Below, one piece after another: positions 30,760 through 40,559 of a stretch of 64,000 nucleotides of DNA. Source of the DNA: Limnanthes douglasii subsp. nivea (Eukaryota > Streptophyta > Magnoliopsida > Brassicales > Limnanthaceae); contig JAUPFV010000005.1 of the NCBI GenBank assembly GCA_036936605.1, positions 79,682,885-79,746,884 of the forward strand, written 5' to 3'. The notes under the pieces were generated by a model. That model did not search any database. It saw nothing but the letters and a program-made list of their open reading frames with translations, and had not been told where the DNA came from. Made by a program: the position numbers and the translations under genes. Each line of letters begins with the position of its first letter. Position 1 is the first letter of the stretch.

Positions 30760-32640
30760 GTCTTTGGTTCCTCAACCACCAAGACAAATCTTCGGTTCGA
30801 CTTTGGATCTAAACATTTAAAAGACACGTCAAATGATTCCAATGGGTTTGTCATCATGAAAGTGTTTTCTTGTTTCAGAGTTGCCACAACCACCTCCTTT
30901 TTTGTCGACATTTGTTGTTGATTTCCAACAATATCTTAACCAAAGTTATCAATTTTTTATTCTCAGTCAACACTTGAATTTATTTTTTCAATGCTATATA
31001 ATCTTTTATTTCATATCCGACGTTATTATGATACTTGCAGTATATGTTTCTTCTACCCTCCATCGGGGTTTGGATCGAAAAATGCTTTCGAAACTGTTAT
31101 GATTTTGGTCATTGTCAAAAATTGTAGCCACGCATTCGGTTAACTCAACAAATGGGCGGGTCGAGCCCACTTATTTTACATCGGTCTTTGTTACATGCTG
31201 GACATTTACAAACTATTGATTTGTCCTTGGTCTCGGTTGCACTTGATTTGGAATTCTAGGTCCGAATGTGGTTGAAGGGTGGAAAATTTGGATCGGCTGT
31301 GGCTGAGCAATTAGGGTGGAAGACTATTAATAGATTATCATTAATGATTGCGAACTTGGTCCTTGTTGGGTCATAGAAACAATATCTTATGCTTGGGTTT
31401 CTTCCACGAGTATCTGTTTTTCTACCTGTGTTAATAAAGTGTGGAACGTCATAACCTGCTTCTTAACAATATTATCCCTTCAAATTGGTTTTTATTTGGT
31501 CAAAACATCTGGTATATTCTCTCAAGCTCTCCCCCAACCTTTTGTCGGCATTTAATGGTTGTGTCCCCATTTGCTTAGAAATATTTGCTTCTCATAAAAT
31601 TATGTCCAAATAGATTTCAAATTGTGCTAAAAAAAATTGATACACCATTGTGGCAATCAATTATACCACTTCAAAGTAATATCTTTGAAGGTTCGAGAAA
31701 ATGCCCAACACAATAACTTGTCATCATCTTCAAACTTTATCATGATATTTTTAAAATTCTCAATATGGTTATCCGGGTCCTGGATCTCATCAAAGTTTTT
31801 CAACCTAAATATATTGAAACACTTCAGCATGTACCCTGATATAATATCGGCGGACAAACGAGATGATCTCCACTTATAGCTTGGTTTATATAAACTTCCC
31901 CCGAAGCCTTCATTTACCATCGTATACAGACCTCCCCTTGGAAGGGTTTGTAAATTGATTATTCAATATGTAAAAAAAACTCTTACTTCCCGAAGAGAAT
32001 TGGATGTGGGATGTTTCTTGTTGTTGTTCCCCTCTTCCTACGGTTACCGCCATATCATTAGATTCAGACACTAATGTCTGTTTATCGGCTACAATTCCCT
32101 TTTTTTTCTCGGATCCATGCCTCGTTGGGGCATCCGATGATAAGCATAATATTTCTTTGAACTCTGTCTCTGAAAGTTATTTTTACGAAGATGATTTCTT
32201 ACCAGGGATGAAAATTCATCTGATTCGTAAATAGGATAGCCTATGGACTCCAAAGAATCATAGTGATGCCTGGTTTTTGTCTCTTTGTTATAAACATAAC
32301 CACCTCGGTGCCTTTCCTTGTCACACTTATCGTCCAATCGATTACCATAGTCAGTTTTGTTTCCCACATAAAATTTCTCTCTTCTGAACTCATACTGACC
32401 TTTTTAGCGGTCATGACCGCATCCTTCTTAGCATTTAGCTTCGCAATATCTTCCAACAGCTCGTTTTGCAATGGTACCAAAACACATTGCTCGAGTTGTT
32501 CTTCAGCAAATTGATTGTTATAGTGTTGTTCTTTGAACTTTTTTTCTTTGAAACACTGATTCTCGGACATAACTCTGATCACTAAGCTCTCAACCCTGAA
32601 TGTGGGCTCCTCTTGCATATTAGTTTCAATCTCATTTGAA
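30760..32640 (-). pseudogene. gag: Ty3/gypsy gag relic
   Basis: On the minus strand the region from about 31900 reads F-D-E-I-Q-D-P-D-N-H-I-E-N-F-K, then L-L-C-W-A-F-S-R-T-F and L-K-W-Y-N, the Retrotrans_gag core of Tat/Athila-type elements. Further left come L-G-E-S-L-R-E-Y near 31520 and Y-C-K-Y-H-N-N-V-G-Y near 31030, the same landmarks as in the gag at 11-839. Upstream (32618-32241) lies a Gln/Glu/Lys-rich N-terminal part. Many stops. No protease or RT follows on the left. Confidence 0.7.
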
Positions 32641-32694
32641 AAATTCTTGAACGTAGTTAAGTTATTTTACTGAATCTTTTTTTTCTCATTTTAG

Positions 32695-33230
32695 GGCGCT
32701 TCATCCTCTGATGACCGTCTCGATCTGAGGAGTGCTCTTACATCTAGTGTTGATAGGAAAGGTCGGTTGCAAGCAATACTTAACGAAAGTCTAGAGAAAT
32801 TGAAGCTTTTACATTATCACCTGAAATATGAAGCCGACATTTTGGTTAGTAGATCTCTCGCTCTGGCAGAGGTAATGTCAATTTTTTTGGCATTTCGAAT
32901 GAAATATTCTGAATTTGAGATTTTGCAAGAAAGTATGTTTGACTTTCAGGGAAAATGAAAAATCTAAGGCATACGTTGCTTCTTCTATGTTGAAGGATGT
33001 ACATAAAAACTTGGCTTTTTTATAAGCGAGGTATATTCTCATATTGTCAATAGAAATGCGCTACAAATTGTTTCTTTTATATTGCTACAAGGTATATTGT
33101 TTATAATTGGGTTTTATTCGTTAGGATTGACCAAAGTGAATCTCATGATGATTCTAGCTGTTATGAGGGGGGACGAAAGAGTTTTTTACCAGATGATACG
33201 CCCGGGGTAGATTGTGCCTGATTTAGCGAA
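32695..33230 (+). pseudogene. Three exon-like segments of an unidentified plant gene
   Basis: Segment 1 (32695-32871) follows TTCTCATTTTAG and ends before GTAATG. It encodes A-S-S-S-D-D-R-L-D-L-R-S-A-L-T and a helical L-N-E-S-L-E-K-L-K-L-L-H-Y-H. Segment 2 (about 32950-33030) encodes E-N-E-K-S-K-A-Y-V-A-S-S-M-L-K but needs a one-base shift at its start and contains a TAA. Segment 3 (about 33124-33222) follows TTTTATTCGTTAG, encodes I-D-Q-S-E-S-H-D-D-S-S and P-D-D-T-P-G-V-D, and ends in TGA. The splice-like borders suggest the 3' exons of a host gene, now dead. I do not recognise the family. Confidence 0.5.
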
Positions 33231-33890
33231 GTTGTTCTTCCATAGTTTTAGATTTTACTTTAACTTTGGATATATTTATATTCCTGTTTTTTTTTTTAGA
33301 ATTTCAATTTGATTTTATGTTTATAAGAACCTTTTTTTATACGAGATCTCAATTATATTTTCATTTTGTGGATGATTCTTTGTATTTTTAACACATCTTG
33401 TATTTCTTATTTTTTCTACTAACTAATCAGATGCAGTAGCTCGAGAATTACTTTCTAGAATAACATGGTTTTCTACTTGTATGATTTTGAACTTTGTCAA
33501 GTATGTTCATGGTGTATAACTCATGGGTAGGGGTATTCCTTTCTTTTTAAGCAGATAAAGCTTTTTACTTCGGATTAGTTCCTTGTTATCCGTCTTATTG
33601 TTGTTATTTATTACTAAATAGTATTAGATTTGGTTGTAATTTTTATTTTTCATGTTTAGGATTGATGATTCCCTTACCAACCAAAGCATATTCATTTTTT
33701 ATAAAGTATTTATTTACCTTAAAGAAATTTAGTGTTTTTTATGTTTTATATTGTATCATTTTTTAGAATAATGTCTTATACATTCTTTTGATGTTTCATT
33801 TTGTTTTGGATTTATATTCTGTAGCACTAATTGTAATTTTCACTATGCCAAATAAAATACGAACCAAATTTTGACAAATAAAATCACTTT
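33231..33890. other. Flank of the exon-like segments, no gene seen
   Basis: T-rich DNA without coding signals. If segments 32695-33230 are 3' exons, this would include their old 3' untranslated region. Confidence 0.4.
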
Positions 33891-33899
33891 ATTAATGTC

Positions 33900-34770
33900 A
33901 AATACCTCATTAAAATCTAATCGCGCCACCGAGTAAAGAAATAATGCATTCTCATAGTTTAATAAATATTTTTACATTAGTATCAAGGTACACTCTTTTT
34001 AGTCCACACGACTATGTTAAAGTTTCAAGTGCTCTATATTCCAAGGGTGCCATACTTAGTTACCATCTTAATCTCGAAACGTGTACTTTCTTAGCGTTAC
34101 TTTTTCTTCGATCGTATATGGTCCTTCCCCTAGTTTTAAGCGTCTAAAATCTAATTTCGAACTATGTATGTTCCTCATCAACGCCTTGTAATGGTCTGAC
34201 CAAAAGTGTCAATTGATCCTTCTTTCTTCAACTAGGTCGACTACCACTCTTTATTTTTCACCATTCTCATCTTCATTGTAGGTTGCAACCAGGTGGAATA
34301 GTGTGGCTATCTCTATTGGTACTATCGCCTCCATACCATAAACTATAGCATATGAACTTCTATGAAAGTTCTTGGTGTAGTTCGATATGCTATAGGATGT
34401 CTTGTAGGATGGCTGACCAACTCTCGGGTGCTTCATCCAACGTTTTCTTAATGTCTTTAATTATAGTTCTTTTAGTCACTTCGACTTGCTCATTAACTTA
34501 AGGATGAGAAAAAGTGGAGAATTTTTTATTGATTCCCCTGTCAATGTAGTATTGTGTGATTAAATAATTTTCGAACCGTGTTTCATTATCGGTAGTGATG
34601 ACTCGTGGTGTACCGTACCTGCAACATATACATAATTTTATGAATAAAATTACATTGACTTTCGATATGTGTTCAACCTATATCAACATTAAACCTTTAA
34701 TATAAAATTCTTTAAATCTTATGGCAATAATTTCAGCAATTAACAAAGTATCATCCTGCAGAACTAGAGC
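33900..34770 (-). pseudogene. Ty3/gypsy integrase relic
   Basis: Minus strand, from about 34630: R-Y-G-T-P-R-V-I-T-T-D-N-E-T-R-F with the second catalytic Asp, then V-N-E-Q-V-E-V-T near 34480 with the catalytic Glu, then Y-A-I-V-Y-G-M-E-A-I-V-P-I-E near 34340. Scraps of the C-terminal domain reach about 33950. Stops and shifts are common. It lies 5' (to the right) of the gag relic at 30760-32640 on the same strand, the wrong order for one element, so the two are separate insertions. Confidence 0.75.
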
Positions 34771-34809
34771 CACTTATGCGTAGGTTAGTTTCGGTTGTAC
34801 TAGCTCTAG

Positions 34810-34926
34810 TGTTAGGTGCGACCAAAGTCCCACATCCCACATCGGTTAAACATGGGAAGAAAGATCAGTATATAAGTTAAGAATACATGAGGCCTTTTAG
34901 AAGTGGACCAAAAGCATATCGGAGTA
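34810..34926 (+). repeat. Partial LTR of the same small LTR family as 26007-26216
   Basis: It starts TGTTAGGTGCGACCAAAGTC, CCACATCCCACATCGG follows, then GTTAAACATG and TATATAAG. This matches the minus strand of 26216-26100 closely. It is cut off after about 115 bp by a different tandem repeat. Confidence 0.75.
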
Positions 34927-34944
34927 TTCTTACTTATACACAGA

Positions 34945-35195
34945 ATATGCATAGTTTTTCATAACCATATATCAAGTTTAATTTTAGATATATTAAATCA
35001 GTCGATTTTAATATAATTTTTTTATTAAACTATATGCATAGATTTTCATAACTATATATGAAGTTTAATTTAGACATAGTAAATCAGTCGATTTTAATAT
35101 AATTTTTTTTATTATAAACTATATGCATAGATTTTCATAACCATATATGAAGTTTAATTTTAGATATGTTAAATCAGTCGATAATTACATTTCAA
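34945..35195. repeat. Three-copy tandem repeat with an 87-89-bp period
   Basis: ATATGCATAG followed by (A/T)TTTTCATAACCATATAT starts at 34945, 35032 and 35121. Each copy also holds AAATCAGTCGAT. The copies are highly similar. Confidence 0.85.
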
Positions 35196-35632
35196 TTTAA
35201 TCTAAATATCTGTATGCAAAATTGGCAAAATTGGTTTTTGACAGCACCGACTACTGTTATGAGAAATACTATAACTTTGTCTAATTTTTTTATTTTATTA
35301 TGGGAGAGTTACCAATAACCATCAGGGTAAAAATAAAATTATCAATAAACCACCCGCATTTCCAATTTTACCAAAATTAAGTTGCAACATAAAATATTTG
35401 AAGAGTACCCATTAGGTATAAAAACACAAAATCTATATCTTTTCAGTTTCTTCTTCAGCTCGCAAACCCTCTTTCTCTCAAATATAACTCTCAAATCATT
35501 CAGATTGCAAGCATTTCAAAATGACGCAACTACTAAATTAGGTTTTACGAAGACATTACTGTATTTTGTCTTTAATTTTTTAATTAATGTATTCCTGACC
35601 TAAAAACTGTTTGTTTTTTGTTTTGATGATTC

Positions 35633-35633
<1 letters not shown>

Positions 35634-35664
<31 letters not shown>
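35634..35664. repeat. (TA)n microsatellite
   Basis: About 15 TA units in a row. Confidence 0.95.
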
Positions 35665-35667
<3 letters not shown>

Positions 35668-36089
35668 CGCAACGAAAATTATAATTAATAACCTAGGAAC
35701 AACTTGTGATATATTTAAAGGTTTTAGATGATTTGTTTTCTTTTTCCACAACGAAATTGAACTTATTTACGCGACAAAAATACAGTTAGTTTCCATATTT
35801 GCTTTCTTTTTTGTTTTTCAAACCTAAAAAATCTTTTTCATAACTAAATTACACTTATTTACGCACCCAAAGTATAGTTAGGTTTCAAACCCACATTTTT
35901 TGCAAACCTAAAAAATGTTCCCGTAACTAAATTGCATCTAACCATGCACCTAAAATACAATAGTTCAAATATTAATTTACATGTATATTTTACTTTGTAA
36001 TATAGATAAATAATGACAAAATGAACAATAATTTTCATATTATTATTTGTAATTGTAATCTAGTTGTTGGATTCAACACCCATAGGAGA

Positions 36090-37017
36090 AGCTCGCCTAA
36101 ATGCTTTGCAAAAAAACATATTTCTACCATTTCATTAAAGGTTCATATAATCGTAAGTATGTTGGTCTTGCTTCAAATAAGAACTGGAAGGTTATAATTG
36201 AATTTATAACATGTTTTGACCCTAAGAATGAAGCTTTTATATATGTTGGATAACTTTTTAAACTGACAATAAATGATGTAATGTACATTTTGGGATTCAA
36301 GTCAAGGAAAAAAACAATTAATATGAAAAAAGAGGAATTGAAGCTTCTTCAAATGAAGAACAACAATTAGGAACCTATATTCCATATTCTTGACTGACCA
36401 AAAAAAATATAGCGGTAATAAAATTTAATTATTTGTTTAGTTTAGCAATTCAAACCCTATTCCCGCACCAAATTTATTGGTAATCACAAAACAAAAATAT
36501 TTTTGGTTTTTCACTGCTAAAAAATCGATTACGCAACATAATTGCTCGTAATTCTGTAACCAAAAGTAAAAATTATAAAATGGTGGATTATACTCAAGAT
36601 GTAAAACCCTATACCATGATGTTTCAAATGGATAGCATTGGAGACTAGATGTGATATTAAACAACTTGAACTATTCCAAAATATAAGACCAAAAAATATA
36701 AGTTTACAAATATATTTTTTGCTTCGCAAAGATCATGTTTAACTAATAAATTTAATTAATAAACTTCCTGATGATAATAGCATATTATTGTGGGAGAACT
36801 TGTAATAACAGACAAAGGAATGTTGGAATTTACAAATGAAGCAAAAAGTGATGAAAGTGTTGATGTTGAAGAAACAATGAACAAATATGACTCTAAAATG
36901 GTGAAAATGATACATTTGTTGATGCTAAAGAGCCTTATAATCCATCAAATAATGCTCCAAAAAAAAGAAATAAAAAGAACAAAAAATCGTTTGAGAAATA
37001 ACTGCAAAAAACCTTAA
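36090..37017 (+). pseudogene. Transposon accessory protein relic, mobile-domain (PMD/DUF1985)-like
   Basis: Plus strand from about 36110: Y-V-G-L-A-S-N-K-N-W-K-V-I-I-E-F, then F-D-P-K-N-E-A-F-I-Y-V-G, a stop, then L-T-I-N-D-V-M-Y-I-L-G-F. The last motif is the conserved core of plant mobile-domain and DUF1985 proteins carried by MULE-type elements. From 36790 a 75-codon frame continues acidic then Lys-rich (V-D-V-E-E-T-M-N-K, K-K-E-I-K-R-T-K-N). Between these, 36420-36770 holds array motifs, so the coding parts are interrupted. The assignment rests on one motif. Confidence 0.4.
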
Positions 37018-38490
37018 ACTCGCAAATTATAAAACGTTTTGAAAGATCATTGGAAGAAGATAACATCACTTTTAATGAAATATCGGATAATATGACAGCT
37101 CAAAGAACAAATAAACAAACTTCAGGAATAAGTCAAGAATTTTAAGAATCAAATTGAACAAGTAAATTTTGTCTATTTACGCAACTAAACTTTATTTTCG
37201 TAACTTGTTTACTTACAATTCTAAAACCAATTAATATGTCATTCCGCAACTGATTTTTATCGCATCTAAAAATTACTTTTGCAACCCAATCACAAGTAAT
37301 TAGGCAACCTGAATTTGAAAAAAAAAACAATGAACTCGCCAAACAAGATTGTGAAATAACGATATTATGATTAAACCTCTTCTAATATGATGAATTTATA
37401 TGCATCAATGACCTGAAGATGATAGAAGTGGTGGAAATAAGATAAAAAGGTTTGCCAAAAAACAAAAAAAAAGTAAGAGGGTGGGGAAGTAAGTGTTAAC
37501 TAGTGATCCAATGCTTGACAATATCTACGATTTGAGACATACAGAAACAAGATATATTAGTGATCCAATATGTACAAAAACTAGAGTAAAAGGTGGGTGT
37601 ATTTTATGTATATCTGATTTCGAAAACTGACAACTATGCACTATCTCGTAAAACTGACACGACACTGAGATCGGTTAAACAATTGGTAAAGATTATCAAA
37701 ATATGCAACTATTTGATTTATATTTATATTTTCTTACATAATATAAAAATGATTGTGTGATTTTGCAATACAAATACCTTATTAAAAGGGAATTCATGAT
37801 ACCATCCACCAATAAAATATAAAAGCTTGTTAAATATTTCACAACATAAATTTGGTTTCGTTGATCGTGAGTTTTTGTGTGTGTAAGTATACGAGGAGCT
37901 TCATTCAAACTGGAAAAATACTCAACAATATAAACCAAATTTTGCGACAATGAAAAAAACTGATATGTTTTTTTTATTTCTTAATTATCAACATATAATA
38001 GTATATTGGTAGATGATTATATGTTAAATTCACAATAATGTCTTATTTGTTAAAGTATATCTCTAAATTACACTATTTTGGTTCGTAGTATTAACTTTCT
38101 TTTATCATTTATTTGTATATTGTTATTTCACACCTTAATTATGTAACCAATTCAAGCATAAGTTCGCAATTCAATTACAAGAGGTCTGCCACCTCCCTCG
38201 TGTATACCAACAGTTGTGAAACCATCCTTCATGCTCACTCTTATATTAAAATCATCTACCATGTTCCAACAATGTAACATTTTAATTCATTTTCACTCAC
38301 CAAATAATCTTTCATTTTTTCGAATGTCATCAAACAATCTCTCATATTTCAATGTATTTTTAATTTTTATAAATGCACACAAATGACTAAAATACAAAAT
38401 TGTTAAAACATATATAGAATTATTCGAATACAAAATTAAACACCAAAAACCAAAAAAACACATCAATTTAATGATGTAATGAATTATTAT

Positions 38491-38571
38491 TAGGGTTGTC
38501 AAACGGATATTTCGGATACGAATTTGTTTTGCTTTTTACGACGTGGGATGGCTAAAAAATATGTTTAAATA

Positions 38572-38607
<36 letters not shown>

Positions 38608-38779
38608 TCGGATATCGGATATTTCGAATACGGATATGTCTATATCCATATCCACTATTTTCGGATACGAATTCGGATACGAATATTATCCGTTTCCTTT
38701 CGAATACGAATATTATCCGTTTTTTTCGAATTCGATATCGAATATTTCGGTCGGATATCGGATTTTTCGGACAGCCCTA
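38491..38779. mobile_element. hAT-type MITE with 8-bp target-site duplication
   Basis: The left tip TAGGGTTGTC and the right tip GACAGCCCTA are inverted copies with one mismatch. The 289-bp unit is flanked by ATTATTAT on both sides (38483-38490 and 38780-38787), the 8-bp duplication of hAT transposases. The interior has no gene, a (TA)n run near 38577-38601, and many short words such as CGGATACGAAT and its inverse ATTCGTATCCG that could fold. The overlapping open frames are by-products of these words. Confidence 0.9.
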
Positions 38780-38886
38780 ATTATTATCGACCTTACATTT
38801 ACTTTTTTACTTTTTTACGTTATTTCACACAATATGATCAATAAATGTATTGTGTATAGAATATGATCACCTGATATTAAGTTTAA

Positions 38887-38892
38887 TTTATT
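38887..38892 (-). terminator. Candidate poly(A) signal of the SWEETIE-like gene
   Basis: AATAAA on the minus strand, about 405 bp after the stop codon. Plant poly(A) signals are loose, so this is only a candidate. Confidence 0.3.
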
Positions 38893-39296
38893 TTTTTAAC
38901 AATAAATTTAAAATAATACATCTCGAGTTTGAGACTACACAATTATATATGTATATATTACAGAAAACAAACAAATGTACAGTTCTAGAACTCAATTTAG
39001 AGAGAATAATCATTTCGGAGGTCAAAATTTCAGTGCACGAACTTGCCTTGAGCAGACACTGACAGAAGATAATGAGTCATTCATACCTTCAAAACAGAGA
39101 GATCGAACAAACAAGTCTCAAATCGCAACATTTTACCAAAATCATCAACCGTTTAGCTCTACATGTCAGCCATGGTTTTCAACGATTCTCTACTATTACG
39201 AGCATCTTCTTGTTTATCATCACTCATACTTACAGCCATCATCCCGCCACCTGTGGTCTTTGACGACTCTGTAATATCACCCTCGTCTTCCTGTTG

Positions 39297-40559
39297 CTAG
39301 TCACTCGTAGTGTCCACCATCGTTTCCATTGTAGCATCATCATCAGATCTCAGGTGCTCTTCTTTTGGAGATTCAACATTATCGGACTCCAGCTGTTCTT
39401 CTTTTGAAAATTTAGTAACATTGGATTCGGACTGGTCTTCTTTTGAAGATTTATTATCATCCGATTCTGGCTGGTCTTTGTTTTCGGATTTACCATCTTC
39501 AGAATCAAGGTGCTCTTCTTTTGTGGACTTACCATCATCGAATTCTCCTTTTGTGGATTTACCATCATTGGCTTCCATCTGGTCTTCTTTTGGAGGTTTA
39601 CCATCATCGGCTTCCAGCTCGTCTTTTTTTGTGGATTTACCATCATCAGATTCATGATGCTCTTCTTTTGTGTACTTACTATCATCGGAGTCCAGGTTCT
39701 CTTGTTTTAAGGACTTATCATCATCAGATTCGAGGTGCTCTTCTTTTTTGGATTTACCATCTTCGGAAACTTTTGTATATTTACCAGCATCCGAATTCAG
39801 GTGGCCTTTTTCCAGGGGTTTACCACCAGCAGATTTCAGCTGCTCTTCTTTTGTGGAATTGTCATCTGCAATCTTATGATCAGAAAACAATTCAGTAGCA
39901 GGCAGGGAAGAGGATGCGTCACTATCTGGACTTTGTCTTTGATGATCCTGATCATCGACTATATTTACTACAGCTGATCTTTCTGCATCTATTGACAATA
40001 CATGGCAATCAGAATGATGACAAACCGGGCTTTCTTTTAACTGCTCAGAATCCTCCATTCTAAGCTCCTCCAGTGTTCGTTCAGCGATATCAACGTTAAC
40101 AGATGAGATTTCTAGGCCAGAATCTGATTTCTCGAGCTCATTTGGGTTACTGATATTTAGATCGTTCACGGCGGATGCAAACTGTCCACCGCCTGCGTTA
40201 TTTTCAACATTACAGGTTTCATTGGGTTCGATTTCTGATGAGGAAGAGTTCTCAACCATGGCAGTAAGTTCTGCCACACTTTGCGGTTTGGGTTCAGATC
40301 CACCACCACTATTGGTCGAGGCAGGAAATGACTGGAAAGTGTCCCAATCATCATCTTCCTCTTCACTTTCCTCACCACTATAGTTATCAGGATTTAATGT
40401 TTTTGATGCTACTTCTCTAACTTCAATGGGCCTTGCAGCGGGGATCGCCTCCACTGTAGTCTTTTGTGCTGGCACTGGTAACTTAAAATCTAATGTCGGC
40501 ATCGCAGGTTTCACCTTTTTTTCATTATTATCTTGCCCCATAGAGGCACGAATAACCCC
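39297..40559 (-). CDS. SWEETIE: SWEETIE-like gene, last exon (43) with acidic/charged repeat tail
   Basis: A single exon of 1263 bp ends at TAG 39297-39299. It opens G-V-I-R-A-S-M-G-Q-D, then the conserved acidic-aromatic motif S-E-E-E-D-D-D-W-D-T-F-Q-S-F-P. The rest, about 330 residues, is disordered and strongly charged. From about 39880 to 39330 a unit of 14-15 residues of the type S-D-D-G-K-S-T-K-E-E-H-L-E recurs more than ten times. The plus-strand open frames over 39310-39977 are only the complement of this repeat. The repeat is not a family feature known to me. Confidence 0.92.
   Translation of the reverse strand, partial: GVIRASMGQDNNEKKVKPAMPTLDFKLPVPAQKTTVEAIPAARPIEVREVASKTLNPDNYSGEESEEEDDDWDTFQSFPASTNSGGGSEPKPQSVAELTAMVENSSSSEIEPNETCNVENNAGGGQFASAVNDLNISNPNELEKSDSGLEISSVNVDIAERTLEELRMEDSEQLKESPVCHHSDCHVLSIDAERSAVVNIVDDQDHQRQSPDSDASSSLPATELFSDHKIADDNSTKEEQLKSAGGKPLEKGHLNSDAGKYTKVSEDGKSKKEEHLESDDDKSLKQENLDSDDSKYTKEEHHESDDGKSTKKDELEADDGKPPKEDQMEANDGKSTKGEFDDGKSTKEEHLDSEDGKSENKDQPESDDNKSSKEDQSESNVTKFSKEEQLESDNVESPKEEHLRSDDDATMETMVDTTSD

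Larger units (their letters stand above)
28030..30760. repeat. Array of the dispersed motif CATTGCTAGATA, over 30 copies
   Basis: A motif close to GACATTGCTAGATAC recurs more than 30 times in one orientation, for example at about 28046, 28075, 28116, 28357, 28703, 28726, 29006, 29050, 29262, 29763, 29928, 30452, 30474 and 30685. Spacing is irregular. Up to about 29120 a longer unit of several hundred bases is itself repeated (TGTAGTACACACTTAACTGA, then GTATGCTAGATAGGTT, then AATTGAACCATGCGATTTAT). Such motif arrays resemble the subterminal transposase-binding repeats of CACTA or MULE transposons. The Ulp1 fragment inside the array fits that reading. Confidence 0.8.
35600..38200. repeat. Array of the dispersed motif (T)ACGCAAC(T)AAA
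   Basis: Words close to TTTACGCAACTAAA or CGTAACTAAATT recur on the plus strand at about 35668, 35746, 35770, 35838, 35863, 35918, 36530, 36555, 37171, 37190, 37235, 37275, 37305 and 38138. They lie on both sides of a coding relic. The arrangement is like that at 28030-30760 but with a different motif, as expected for subterminal binding sites of a second transposon family. Confidence 0.6.

Noticed and set aside
30760..34770. One gypsy element spanning the gag and integrase relics
   Set aside because: On their shared minus strand the integrase relic comes before the gag relic, which is the wrong order, and a plus-strand host-like exon set lies between them.
39310..39977. Several plus-strand and other-frame open frames
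   Set aside because: They mirror the charged repeat tail of the last SWEETIE-like exon. The repeat period keeps all frames open.
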